Shown here piece after piece: positions 45,783-55,134 of a stretch of DNA of 64,000 nucleotides. The DNA is taken from positions 248,001-312,000 of the forward strand of contig JAMLHK010000001.1 in assembly GCA_023957155.1 (NCBI GenBank), written 5' to 3'. Source of the stretch: Chitinophagaceae bacterium. Lineage in GTDB: Bacteria > Bacteroidota > Bacteroidia > Chitinophagales > Chitinophagaceae. Numbering within the stretch: position 1 is the first letter of the stretch; each line of letters opens with the position of its first letter. Both the position numbers and the translations under genes were made by a program. The notes beneath the pieces are model-generated. The model was not told the origin of the DNA. It ran no database searches and saw nothing but the letters and a program-made list of their open reading frames with translations.

Positions 45783-48700
45783 TTAAAAATCCAGTCCTAA
45801 GGAAAAATACCATACCGGCTTACCATTAAAGAAACCACTCATCGGCCAGCCGGCGTCTACCCTCAGAAAATAACCCAGTAATGTACTTCTCAACCCGAAG
45901 CCATAGCCTCCGGCAAAAGGCCCTATGCCATCACTCTTAAATGTAACCTGCACCGTTCCATCCTGATTAACATAGGATACATAGGGGCGTTTTATTTTGT
46001 TATAAGCTCCGTCCCAGGCGCTACCCAGATCAATGAACTGCACTAACTGGAAGTTTCTTAAAAAAGCATTGTTTATAGGCCGGCTTAACAAAGTAGTAAA
46101 TACCGGCAGCCTGAATTCGCTGTTGATAACAACGGCGTTATTGCCATTTGCCACGTTTTGCCTGTAACCCCGGAGGTTTACCGCTAATGACTGGTAAGCA
46201 TAGGTTTGATTAGGAGCAGGCTTAACGGCATCATTGAACTTGGGAGAGATCCAGCTATCCGTACCACCCAGGTAATAAAGAATTTTCTGGCTACCCCATG
46301 ATATATCCACTGCTCCCCGTGCAGCCCATATAAAATTCCTGTAGATAGGATAATAATAACGGACATCGGTACCCACATTAAAAGTAAGCTTCCCTTGTTT
46401 GTCCTTGGTCAGATCGGGATTAATATCTGTATATATTTTATACCGCAAACCATTCCAGATATTTAAAGCAGGGTTAATGGTGTTATCATGCACATATTCT
46501 ACATGGGTGAGTATTGAATTTCTAATCGTATCGGGTACTGCCAGTGCTTCTTGCGGAAAATAGCTGGGATCTCCTTTTAAGGTCAGCCGGTCCGTACGAA
46601 AGGCCACATGCGCACGAAGACTCCTTACCCTATCCCAGGGGTAAGAAACATTGACCTGGTAAAGATTGGAATAGAGCTTGTTATTCGGCCGACTTCTAGG
46701 ATCCAAGCGGTCATAAAGCGGGTAATTCGTCACCGTTGAGCGGTAATAAGTAAGCCCCCAGTCTAACCGCCTGCGCATATTATAAAAGCTGAACAATACG
46801 TCTTTATCATCTAAGTTCAGCCCTAACCGAAAGCCACCAATGAATTTGATATCTTCAAAAAGATCAGAAACCCCGATTCGTACAATACCATTTAAATTAG
46901 AGCTTCCATTGGTAAGATAAATCGGTCCGTTACCACCGGTATACGGCTGCCACCGGGTCATCAATACCGAGTTATTAAAGCCCGAAACCGAATATTCGGT
47001 AGCAAATTTCAGCCTGTAATCATATAGTTTGGCCTGTGACAATGTAATTTCTTCCTCGGGTTGGTCATTGACGTCAAAAACACGACCAATAACCGCACTA
47101 TCCTGCTTTTCTGCCTGGAACTCAGTCTGGAACTCATTTCCCCGGCTTCGGGCCGAATCAGTGGCTGCCGCCGGCTGATAAACCGTTGCAACACCTTTCG
47201 CTGCTCTTTCCTGTTCCATTACTTTTTTCATGTATTCAGTAGGCCGTACATTAATGTTTCTTTTTTTCAGCGCATCCTCGTTTACTTTGAGCTTATATAA
47301 TAGTTTCAGATCACCCTCCTGGCGTACTTCAGATACCTGTCCGCCATCACCGGCTATACGTGTTTCCTGCAACCCGCTCTGGTAATTCGTAATGGGAAAA
47401 GCGTATGCGGAATCGGTAGTAATGGCCATATAACCAATTGAATCGGGCTCGCTTTTGTTCCATACCTGTAGCGTAGAGTCTAATTCAGCATGGTCGGGGT
47501 TACGCAACAGCTCATCCCCAACCCGGTATATGGTATCTACTCCGGCCTTACGGGTGGTAAAAAATCCGGCATACCGGTTGGCAATCCCCATTTCATCATT
47601 CACAAACGTAAAATGATTGGTATTATACTGCATGGGATAGCGGGCGTTACCGAATTTGACGTGAGTGAGTTGTGAAATCTGCCTGAATTCGGTTTTGTTC
47701 CAGTTGTCAACTAAAAAAATATTGTACGGGTTATTGGAAGGTAAAGCGGTATCGCTATTTACGGCATTACCCGATGGGCGGTTGGACGAAAAGATGATAC
47801 CTGTTCTGTTGGGAAAAGCTACAAATGAAGGGTCAAGATCATCGTACACATCATTCGTAATCTGTTCGAGCGTCTGTTCATTGATCTTATACACGAAAAT
47901 ATCGGAGTAACCATTCTTTACCGCGCTGAACAGGAGCGTATTCTGATCCAGCATATATTTAACATCCGTTACCTGGTCAAATTCTTCGGGCAGCTCCTGC
48001 TTAAAGGTTTTAAGACGGGTAGCGAGGTCAAAAACAAACATGCGAATCTTATTCTTTTCGCTGTACACCACTGCCAGCTTTGAACCTTTGGGGTCCCAGG
48101 CCAATTGGGGATAATTGGGGTTGATCTCATTTTGATTATCCAGCACCCCCGATTTTAATAAGATCTTTCTTTTGAATCCAAAATCTTCCAGCTCAATGCG
48201 ATAAATCCCTTTTTTAAAACGCACCACCGCATACGTGCTGTTGCGCGGGTTGGGATTAGCCTGGAACCGGTAATAATCCAGGTTTTTATTTACTTCTTCT
48301 ATGGCTACCACGCTTCCTTTAGGTGCGTTACGTCTTCCTCTCAGATCTTTATAGTATTTATCCGCCTCTTTTTCCATGAACTCCTTCAATACTTCCTTGA
48401 ACTTCTTCTTAGTTACTTTTAAGCTGGCGGAGTTCAGGCTTTTATAAATCCTCGACAGGTAAAGAAAATAGGTAACATTATCTTTCCGGTAATTATCTGC
48501 AATAAACCGCCAGAAAGCATGCCCGGCAAGCTCCGGCTTATCGAAGGCAAACTGGTAAAAAGTTCTGTAGTTCCCCGAAAGCAGGGCGGATTTTAACTGG
48601 TCGTCCAGCGCCGGGCTCCAGTTTTCAGCAGCATACCGGATGTATCCTTCGGTTAACCATTTGGGTAAGTCGAGCAAAGCCTGGTTACTTGCAAACTCAC

Positions 48701-49193
48701 CCAGGTCATCGCCAAACAATAAGTTGTCGAGCAGCACCCGGGCTATGCCCTGCCGGACCTGGTTTTTTAAATGTTCATGATCGCCATTAAAATAAACGAT
48801 CATTTTATTGTTTACAAACTTAGTTACACCACCGGTGTTTTGCCAGTCCACTCCCAGTCCGATATTGGATTGTTGCAAATCATTAAAGTTGTTATATACC
48901 ACGATATTGATACGGCGCTGTGATCCGTACTCAACAAAATCCTCCAGCCCGGGTAATTCTTTTTCCGCTAACTGGGCAGTAAATTTTCCAAGAGACAATC
49001 CATTCTGGCTAAAGTATACATTAAAATTTCTTGTTTGATAATAGCGCCATTTCATTTTTTCATACTGTACCCTGTTTCTCCCGAACTCTACCGCATTTAC
49101 CTGTGTGAACGCCTTCTGCACGGTCAGCAATGAAAATGTAATCCATAATAAACCTCCAATAGCGTACTTTACCCTGTTCTGTAAGATTACCAT
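45783..49193 (-). CDS. Giant outer-membrane protein: peptidase-like domain, TolB-type propeller, BamA-like barrel
   Basis: From MVILQNRVK this is 1136 aa. A signal peptide is followed by a region (about 40-270) containing LDLPKWLTEGYIRYAAENW, which resembles inactive gluzincin (peptidase MA-like) domains. Next is a PD40/WD40-type propeller (about 320-560: YPQLAWDPKGSKLAVVYSE, DDLDPSFVAFPNRTGIIFSSNR). The last 400 residues are surface-antigen/BamA-type barrel strands ending in FSLGLDF with a terminal Phe. It probably sits in the outer membrane with the propeller in the periplasm. Function is unknown; protein export or assembly is one guess. An ATG at 49205 is an alternative start. Confidence 0.85.
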   Translation of the reverse strand: MVILQNRVKYAIGGLLWITFSLLTVQKAFTQVNAVEFGRNRVQYEKMKWRYYQTRNFNVYFSQNGLSLGKFTAQLAEKELPGLEDFVEYGSQRRINIVVYNNFNDLQQSNIGLGVDWQNTGGVTKFVNNKMIVYFNGDHEHLKNQVRQGIARVLLDNLLFGDDLGEFASNQALLDLPKWLTEGYIRYAAENWSPALDDQLKSALLSGNYRTFYQFAFDKPELAGHAFWRFIADNYRKDNVTYFLYLSRIYKSLNSASLKVTKKKFKEVLKEFMEKEADKYYKDLRGRRNAPKGSVVAIEEVNKNLDYYRFQANPNPRNSTYAVVRFKKGIYRIELEDFGFKRKILLKSGVLDNQNEINPNYPQLAWDPKGSKLAVVYSEKNKIRMFVFDLATRLKTFKQELPEEFDQVTDVKYMLDQNTLLFSAVKNGYSDIFVYKINEQTLEQITNDVYDDLDPSFVAFPNRTGIIFSSNRPSGNAVNSDTALPSNNPYNIFLVDNWNKTEFRQISQLTHVKFGNARYPMQYNTNHFTFVNDEMGIANRYAGFFTTRKAGVDTIYRVGDELLRNPDHAELDSTLQVWNKSEPDSIGYMAITTDSAYAFPITNYQSGLQETRIAGDGGQVSEVRQEGDLKLLYKLKVNEDALKKRNINVRPTEYMKKVMEQERAAKGVATVYQPAAATDSARSRGNEFQTEFQAEKQDSAVIGRVFDVNDQPEEEITLSQAKLYDYRLKFATEYSVSGFNNSVLMTRWQPYTGGNGPIYLTNGSSNLNGIVRIGVSDLFEDIKFIGGFRLGLNLDDKDVLFSFYNMRRRLDWGLTYYRSTVTNYPLYDRLDPRSRPNNKLYSNLYQVNVSYPWDRVRSLRAHVAFRTDRLTLKGDPSYFPQEALAVPDTIRNSILTHVEYVHDNTINPALNIWNGLRYKIYTDINPDLTKDKQGKLTFNVGTDVRYYYPIYRNFIWAARGAVDISWGSQKILYYLGGTDSWISPKFNDAVKPAPNQTYAYQSLAVNLRGYRQNVANGNNAVVINSEFRLPVFTTLLSRPINNAFLRNFQLVQFIDLGSAWDGAYNKIKRPYVSYVNQDGTVQVTFKSDGIGPFAGGYGFGLRSTLLGYFLRVDAGWPMSGFFNGKPVWYFSLGLDF

Positions 49194-49250
49194 AATTTCG
49201 TACATTCTTAAAATAATAAAATTAGCGCTTTTAAGGTATAAAAAAACATT

Positions 49251-49892
49251 ATGCTTGCTGTTAAAGTTTTCATATTTAGCCCGGTGCAGGAAAACACCTA
49301 CCTCCTTTATAATGAACAAAAAGATTGTATCATTATTGACCCCGGGTGTTATTACGATGAAGAAAGAGATGAACTATCGTCATTTATCGCACAAAATGCA
49401 TTGATCCCTAAACTGCTGTTAAACACCCACTGCCACCTCGACCACGTATTCGGCAACAAATGGATAGCGGAAAAGTACGGATTAAAACTTCACCTTCATG
49501 AAAAAGAAAAACCGGTTTTAGATTATGCCCCCGCATCCGGATTAATGTGGAACCTGCCTTTTGACAATTATAAAGGTGAAGTAATCTACTTACGGGAAAA
49601 AGATACCCTGTCGTTGGGCACGGATCAGCTTGAAGTATTTTTTACCCCCGGGCACTCTCCCGGCAGCATTGCTTTTTACTGTAAAAAGCAGCAGTTCCTG
49701 ATCGGAGGTGATGTGTTATTCAGGATGAGCATCGGGCGTACCGATTTACCGGGAGGAAATCACGATACCCTGATCAACAGCATACATACCCGACTCTTTG
49801 TTTTACCCGATGAAACCATAGTATACCCGGGGCATGGTGAGCCAACTACAATCGGGTTTGAGAAAAAGCACAACCCCTATGCGGGAATTTAA
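49251..49892 (+). CDS. MBL-fold hydrolase, glyoxalase II-like (YcbL type)
   Basis: This 213-aa metallo-beta-lactamase-fold enzyme has the dinuclear metal motif H60-C-H62-L-D64-H65, further ligands in TPGHSPGS and IGGDVLF, and the terminal His in YPGHGEPT. Size and the GRTDLPGG loop match the YcbL/GloB2 subgroup, cytosolic thioesterases that can hydrolyse S-lactoylglutathione. Many Bacteroidota lack glutathione, so the natural thioester may differ. Its start is 57 bp from the divergent giant outer-membrane protein gene. Confidence 0.92.
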   Translation: MLAVKVFIFSPVQENTYLLYNEQKDCIIIDPGCYYDEERDELSSFIAQNALIPKLLLNTHCHLDHVFGNKWIAEKYGLKLHLHEKEKPVLDYAPASGLMWNLPFDNYKGEVIYLREKDTLSLGTDQLEVFFTPGHSPGSIAFYCKKQQFLIGGDVLFRMSIGRTDLPGGNHDTLINSIHTRLFVLPDETIVYPGHGEPTTIGFEKKHNPYAGI

Positions 49893-49911
49893 ATCATACC
49901 TGGCATTTCCC

Positions 49912-52101
49912 TTACTCTATACTACCCATTTGACGGGTATATGCTTTAATAAATAAGGCGCCCAGGTTCTTATACGGCGGAATATAATTATCAAATCTTT
50001 CTTTTGCATCTCCTGTCGGGAACTGAGCAGCCAGGTCTTTCCAGATAGACAGCCATTCAACATCCTTACCGGATTTCAAATCGTCATTTATTGCTTTCAG
50101 TATGGGCTCATTAATAATTCTCGTGCCTACTTCTTTTGAAGATATAATATGCGCATCGGGACATGTTTTCAACACGTCATCTAAATTGTGAAAACCGCCG
50201 CATGAACCCAATATTACGATCCTGGAAGTGGGTGGAAGATTACGGATGGTAGATCCCACCCAGTAACTGTGTCCCCTGTGTATGGTAATACCCGGCTCCA
50301 GTTTATTTTTTTCGAGGTACTGCCGCAGATGAGCCTGGGCAACAGAGTCCAGCCCTTTTTCATAATCCAGCGGTAAATTAGCATAGATCAGCACCGGCTT
50401 TCCTTTAGCAGATTTTATTTCCACCCATTCGGCTTTTCGTTTTACGGTCCATTCGGATCCCGTAAACATGCTCATAAAATTGGCATACGATTCTTTACCA
50501 TCCTGGTCGCCATAAAAGAAAACCTGTTGTACTACCCTGTTGCTGTCATCGGTGAGGTCTTTATAATTTACACGATAAACCGGGGGAATATTCAACCTGG
50601 TTGACACATCTATGCTGCTATCCTGGGAGGACTGGAAGATAATTTGTAAAATATCATAAATAGCAACGGCTCTTTTATCCTGTTTGCTCCTGGCCTGCAG
50701 CAGGTTCCTTTCAATTTCCTGATCTATCAGCTTTTGTACCAACGGGTTTTTTATACTTCCATAAGAATCGGCCACATCCACGGCATCTTCGAGCGTACCG
50801 CTTTTCTCCAGCCCCCGCACAAAAGCCATCATTAAACGCTGCGAATTACTGTCGGGCATGGTCTGCAAAAACTCGTCTAACTTATTATAGCCTGCGGCCA
50901 GCCGGATGAATTTCTTAAACCGGTCAAACTGCACACTCATCAGCAAGCTGTCGCCCGAGGGCACTGCCATACGCTGCATCATGCGATTGAATATCCCCTT
51001 ATAACTTGAGGTGTACATCACATCCTCTCCCAAAACAATCAGGTAATATAATTCCTGCGGGGTAAGGGGATCAACGATTTTAAACCTGGCATTATCCTGA
51101 AGATCGTGTAAAGCATTTACCTGCTCTATGAATATATTTTTTGCACGATCCTGCAGCTTAAACAATAGCTTATCATAAGCCAGGGGCGTATCTTTTTTGA
51201 TCAGCCTTCCCGCGTAGCTGATCTGTGTTTTTACTAATAACCGGTAATACTGCAGGTTGTCATCCATTACCTTAAATATTTCCGGCATAGTTAAGCGCCC
51301 CTGCACAATCTCATCCAGGAAAGGATAATATTGCTGCCCGCTTTTACTGCCGGCAATGCCCACAATAGCCTTAACGAGAGAGTCGCTGTTACGCCTGATC
51401 AGGCGGCCCGTCTGCGTACGTGTGGCTGCTGCATAATCATACAACTGGTTGGGATTGCGGTAAGCGGCTGCTTTTACTAAGCTGTCTGCAAAAGGAACAT
51501 CATGGTATTGCTCCAGCATTGAAAGTATTTTATCAGGATATTTCCGGCAGAATTTCCTGAACAGGATGATCCGGGATGCTTCAAACCCCTGGTTCTCATA
51601 CATAGCGCTTCCGCTACCGTTAATATTGATATTGCCCACTTCATAAGAAGCATTTTCTACAATAGGACGGATATCCTGCTTTTTGATATCAGCCGCCATC
51701 AGGGCTTTATAGTTTTCCAGTAACTCCCCGGCCAGTACCGCATTAAAGGTTCGGGTACGCCAGCCGGTGTTAAATCCCTTGAGCAGGTTTTCCAGTCCGC
51801 TCAGGTATTTTACTTTCAGCCGGTGATCAAGATTAGTATCGGACTCAATAGTATCTTTTAAAATATCAACATCTTTAATTAATGCCTGGGTAACTAAGGC
51901 ATTGATCGCTTTATTTTTTGATGCAGCGATCCACTCCCCGTTCCCTCCATTAAAACGCAGGGCTAACTTTTGCTCTTTCTCTATATTTTCATGATAACGA
52001 ACCCGGGCTATGTCTATTTTCTTTTTTAACGTATCAATATGGGCGTTTGCAGCTCCGGAAAAAAGAAACAGAAGCAGGATTATGGAAATCGTTTTATACA
52101 T
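49912..52101 (-). CDS. Secreted protein with putative caspase/gingipain-like C-terminal domain
   Basis: This 729-aa protein has a signal peptide (MYKTISIILLLFLFSGAANA), about 480 mostly helical residues without a known domain, and a C-terminal alpha/beta region from about 530. There successive strands read VVQQVFFYGDQDG, KPVLIYANLPL, ITIHRGHSYW and SRIVILGSCGG. A His (H611) ends one strand and a Cys (C634) ends the next, the arrangement of the His/Cys dyad of caspase-fold peptidases (CHAT, gingipain C25, metacaspase: HG... and ...C-x-G). I infer a periplasmic or secreted peptidase; a structural domain without activity is possible. It is divergent from the PhoB/PhoR-like pair. Confidence 0.7.
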   Translation of the reverse strand: MYKTISIILLLFLFSGAANAHIDTLKKKIDIARVRYHENIEKEQKLALRFNGGNGEWIAASKNKAINALVTQALIKDVDILKDTIESDTNLDHRLKVKYLSGLENLLKGFNTGWRTRTFNAVLAGELLENYKALMAADIKKQDIRPIVENASYEVGNININGSGSAMYENQGFEASRIILFRKFCRKYPDKILSMLEQYHDVPFADSLVKAAAYRNPNQLYDYAAATRTQTGRLIRRNSDSLVKAIVGIAGSKSGQQYYPFLDEIVQGRLTMPEIFKVMDDNLQYYRLLVKTQISYAGRLIKKDTPLAYDKLLFKLQDRAKNIFIEQVNALHDLQDNARFKIVDPLTPQELYYLIVLGEDVMYTSSYKGIFNRMMQRMAVPSGDSLLMSVQFDRFKKFIRLAAGYNKLDEFLQTMPDSNSQRLMMAFVRGLEKSGTLEDAVDVADSYGSIKNPLVQKLIDQEIERNLLQARSKQDKRAVAIYDILQIIFQSSQDSSIDVSTRLNIPPVYRVNYKDLTDDSNRVVQQVFFYGDQDGKESYANFMSMFTGSEWTVKRKAEWVEIKSAKGKPVLIYANLPLDYEKGLDSVAQAHLRQYLEKNKLEPGITIHRGHSYWVGSTIRNLPPTSRIVILGSCGGFHNLDDVLKTCPDAHIISSKEVGTRIINEPILKAINDDLKSGKDVEWLSIWKDLAAQFPTGDAKERFDNYIPPYKNLGALFIKAYTRQMGSIE

Positions 52102-52117
52102 ATATATTGAACTGCTG

Positions 52118-52125
52118 CAAAATTA
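52118..52125 (-). promoter_or_regulatory. -7 promoter element for the caspase-like protein gene
   Basis: The minus strand reads TAATTTTG (TAnnTTTG), 16 nt before the ATG. Confidence 0.5.
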
Positions 52126-52308
52126 AGGATTATAGCTGATGGAGATTCTGCCGGTTTCTTAACAAAAAATTAATCCCCCCGCCAACATCACTATCTGCTA
52201 ACGTTAACCCGGAGAATTTAGTGCCAAAAATCGTAAATGCGCCAAAAATTTCAGGCTCCGGGCCTGTAAGTGTGGATTCTACAATAATTTTAGGCAAAAT
52301 ATCTGTAC

Positions 52309-52989
52309 ATGGATCAAAAAGAAGGGAAAATACTGATCGCTGATGACGAACCGGATATACTGGAAATTATCAGCTATAACCTGCGCAGGGAAGGATATGA
52401 GATCATTACCGCAAAGGATGGAGAGGAAGCCCTCCAAAAATCCATACAGCTTAAACCCAATTTAATTGTACTGGATGTGATGATGCCGGGTAAAAACGGC
52501 ATGGAGCTCTGCAAAATGCTACGTGCATTACCCGACTTTCGACATACCCTTATTATTTTTCTAACGGCTTTAAATGATGAGCTGTCCCATGTCAGGGGAC
52601 TGGAATATGGTGCAGACGATTATATAAGTAAACCGGTAAGTCCGAAAATACTGGTTTCTAAAATAAATGCCCTGTTCAGGCGAATCCACCAGCCGGACAG
52701 TGCGAAAGTACTACAGGTAGGAAATATTACTATAGATCCCGTACAGTATATTGTTCTGGATGATGACAGGGAGATTATCCTGGCGAAAAAAGAGTTTGAG
52801 CTGCTTTATTTGCTGGCTACTCAACCGGGAAAGGTTTTTAACCGGAACGAACTCTTAAGCCGGATATGGGGAAACGAGGTCATTGTAGGCGACAGGACCA
52901 TTGATGTGCATATCCGGAAAATTCGCCAAAAGCTGGGTATGGACTATATTTTTACCGTAAAAGGACTTGGATATAAGTTTGTAATGTAA
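52309..52989 (+). CDS. PhoB/OmpR-family response regulator
   Basis: This 226-aa regulator has a receiver (about 7-120; acidic D12/D13, phospho-acceptor D56 in LIVLDVMMP, T in FLTALND, K in DYISKPVSP) and a C-terminal OmpR-type winged helix (about 135-226, LAKKEFELLYLLA ... VGDRTIDVHIRKIRQKLG ... VKGLGYKF). It ends 22 bp before the histidine kinase gene on the same strand, a classic pair. Family resemblance to PhoB/RprY is clear but no phosphate genes lie nearby, so the stimulus is unknown. Confidence 0.94.
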   Translation: MDQKEGKILIADDEPDILEIISYNLRREGYEIITAKDGEEALQKSIQLKPNLIVLDVMMPGKNGMELCKMLRALPDFRHTLIIFLTALNDELSHVRGLEYGADDYISKPVSPKILVSKINALFRRIHQPDSAKVLQVGNITIDPVQYIVLDDDREIILAKKEFELLYLLATQPGKVFNRNELLSRIWGNEVIVGDRTIDVHIRKIRQKLGMDYIFTVKGLGYKFVM

Positions 52990-53011
52990 AAGAAATCATC
53001 TCAGCCATAAT

Positions 53012-54061
53012 ATGCTCACCACAAAAAATATATCTCCCCGTCTCCTGGCGGGTTTTACTGCTTTTTTTATTGCTTTCCCGGTCGCCATCGGCTTCTTTTT
53101 GCTGAAGCCTTTATGGTGGTTTTTTTTTCTTGCGCTTGGCATAATCATGGGCGGAAGCTACCTGCTGATATTATACACGCTTGAGCGTTTCATTTACCGG
53201 AAAATAAAACTCATCTATAAATTTATTTATCAGACCAAAGCCAGTAAACGGGAAGAGTTTTATTACAAAAGCCTGCTTCCCCCCAAAAGCATTGATGAAG
53301 TACACGCGGATGTTGAAAAATGGGCGGAACAAAAGAAAAAAGAAATAGAAGTACTAAAAGCAAATGAGGCTTTTCGTAAAGAATTTCTACAAAACCTTTC
53401 CCACGAGCTTAAAACCCCCATCTTTGCCATACAGGGATACCTTGAAACCTTACTGTCAGGAGGAATGGATAACCCGGAAGTAAGCACAAGATTTCTTCAC
53501 AATGCATCCCGGAATACTACCCGCCTGGTAAACCTGCTCAATGATCTCGATGCCATCACGAAATTAGAGAGCGGCGAGCAGGTACTGCATAAAGAGCATT
53601 TCATTATACAGGAGCTGATCCGGGAAGTATTTGAGTCGCTTTCCCTGCTGGCAACTCAAAAAGAAATCAGGTTAACAATAAAAAAAGGCTGTGAAACACC
53701 GGTTACCGTGTTTGCAGATAAGGAAAAAATCAGGCAGGTATTCATCAACCTTACAGATAATGCCATCAAATATGGTAAACCCGGCGGTAAGGTAACCGCC
53801 AGCGCATATACAACAGACGAAAAGCTGGTGCTGGTAGAGCTGAGCGATAATGGCATAGGGATCCGTGAAGAGCACCTTCCCCGGATTTCGGAAAGGTTTT
53901 ACCGTACAGATGCCGCCAGAAGCAGGAAGGAAGGCGGAAGCGGGTTGGGACTCGCAATATGCAAACACATTATTGAAGCTCACGGGCAAAGCATGCACAT
54001 CCGGAGCAAAACGGATATAGGCAGCACATTCGGATTTACACTGAGCTCGAAAAAAGAATAA
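53012..54061 (+). CDS. PhoR-like sensor histidine kinase
   Basis: This 349-aa kinase has two adjacent N-terminal membrane helices (about 11-31 and 33-55) with almost no periplasmic loop, a short linker, the HisKA domain with H131 in NLSHELKTP, and HATPase_c with N box (FINLTDNAIKYG), G1 (DNGIGI) and G2 (GGSGLGLAICKHIIEAHG) motifs. Without a periplasmic sensor it probably reads membrane state or takes its signal from another membrane protein. It partners the regulator immediately upstream. Confidence 0.93.
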   Translation: MLTTKNISPRLLAGFTAFFIAFPVAIGFFLLKPLWWFFFLALGIIMGGSYLLILYTLERFIYRKIKLIYKFIYQTKASKREEFYYKSLLPPKSIDEVHADVEKWAEQKKKEIEVLKANEAFRKEFLQNLSHELKTPIFAIQGYLETLLSGGMDNPEVSTRFLHNASRNTTRLVNLLNDLDAITKLESGEQVLHKEHFIIQELIREVFESLSLLATQKEIRLTIKKGCETPVTVFADKEKIRQVFINLTDNAIKYGKPGGKVTASAYTTDEKLVLVELSDNGIGIREEHLPRISERFYRTDAARSRKEGGSGLGLAICKHIIEAHGQSMHIRSKTDIGSTFGFTLSSKKE

Positions 54062-54224
54062 GCAGGAGGAAAAATAAGCCCCGGCACCTCAGGAAAAAAA
54101 TACCCATTATCGTAAAAATACGATACAACGAATTGAATGGCCGTATTTTAAACATGAAAAATCTTGCAAAAATCAAAAAACATTGTAATTTAGACATAGT
54201 TTTCATAGGGTACGGATTAAAAAC

Positions 54225-54248
54225 GGGCCAGGGTTTCCACCCCGGCCC
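54225..54248. terminator. GC-rich hairpin between convergent genes
   Basis: GGGCC/GGCCC with an inner GGG/CCC step and one A-C mismatch encloses TTTCCA. It stands in the 379-bp spacer (54062-54440) between the kinase and deacetylase 3' ends. I see no ORF or other RNA gene there. There is no clear T-run. Confidence 0.4.
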
Positions 54249-54440
54249 AACTTATTATCGTATTAATACCAGGCATTATAAATAGAAATAGGGGTCAGTA
54301 AGTGCCCATTTATAATGAGATAAGACAGGGCAAACCGGAACAGATTTTCCATTACGATTTTTCTACATTTAATATGCTCTTTAAGTTCTGTTTCCGCATT
54401 TTTCTACCCGGTCATTGCCCGGTTAAAACAGTAATTTTCA

Positions 54441-55061
54441 TCAATTAATTTTCCCAAACCTGTAGCCTTGTTCCGCAAAATATACAAGCGCTTTCGGCAG
54501 TACATATTCTAACTTATTCCATGCTTTTTCACTATCATGAAACACTATAATATTACCCGGCTTGGCATTAAATATTACATTATTTAAACAGGCTTCGGGA
54601 GAAACCTTCACATCAAAATCCGCACTCAGCAGCGACCACATTACTATTCTCATCTTAAACGTACGCGTTAGCTGCCTGATCTGCCACTTGGATATTTTTC
54701 CATAAGGTGGTCTGAACAGATCCGAATCAATGTATTCCCTTGCCGCACTAACATCTTTCAAATAAAGCAGGTCATTCGTTTTCCACCCATTCAGATGGTT
54801 AAACGTATGATTACCGATCTGGTGACCTTCATCTACAATGCGATGGTAAATACCTGTATGCTTAGCCACATTTTTTCCGATACAAAAAAATGTAGCCTTT
54901 GCATCATGCTTCTTCAACTCATCTAATACAAAAGGCGTAGCTTTCGGATGAGGTCCGTCATCAAAACTGAGGTATATTATTTTTTCATCCGCCGGCATAT
55001 CCCATATACAGTCAGGATATATTTTCTTTAGTATCCGGGGGGGCTTTATAAAATAAAACAT
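54441..55061 (-). CDS. Polysaccharide deacetylase (NodB domain)
   Basis: From MFYFIKPPR (55061) this is 206 aa. The NodB/CE4 signatures are complete: FDDGPHP (catalytic base and metal Asp), HTFNHL (H-x3-H metal ligands), RPPYGK, and the late DFDV and IIVFHDSEKAW motifs. Such enzymes remove N-acetyl groups from peptidoglycan, chitin or other polysaccharides. There is no clear cleavable signal, only an N-terminal aromatic stretch. The longer in-frame reading would overlap the divergent gltX gene by 47 bp, so I reject it. Confidence 0.9.
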   Translation of the reverse strand: MFYFIKPPRILKKIYPDCIWDMPADEKIIYLSFDDGPHPKATPFVLDELKKHDAKATFFCIGKNVAKHTGIYHRIVDEGHQIGNHTFNHLNGWKTNDLLYLKDVSAAREYIDSDLFRPPYGKISKWQIRQLTRTFKMRIVMWSLLSADFDVKVSPEACLNNVIFNAKPGNIIVFHDSEKAWNKLEYVLPKALVYFAEQGYRFGKIN

Positions 55062-55120
55062 CGCTGCTATTTGGTGTACAGCTAAGGTAAATGTATTCCC
55101 CCGGATTGATATATCCGTCT

Positions 55121-55128
55121 TATTTTTG
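55121..55128 (+). promoter_or_regulatory. -7 element 6 nt before the gltX ATG
   Basis: TATTTTTG is followed by CAGCCT and the ATG at 55135. This rules out the in-frame TTG at 55126, which lies inside the element, as the start. Confidence 0.5.
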
Positions 55129-55134
55129 CAGCCT

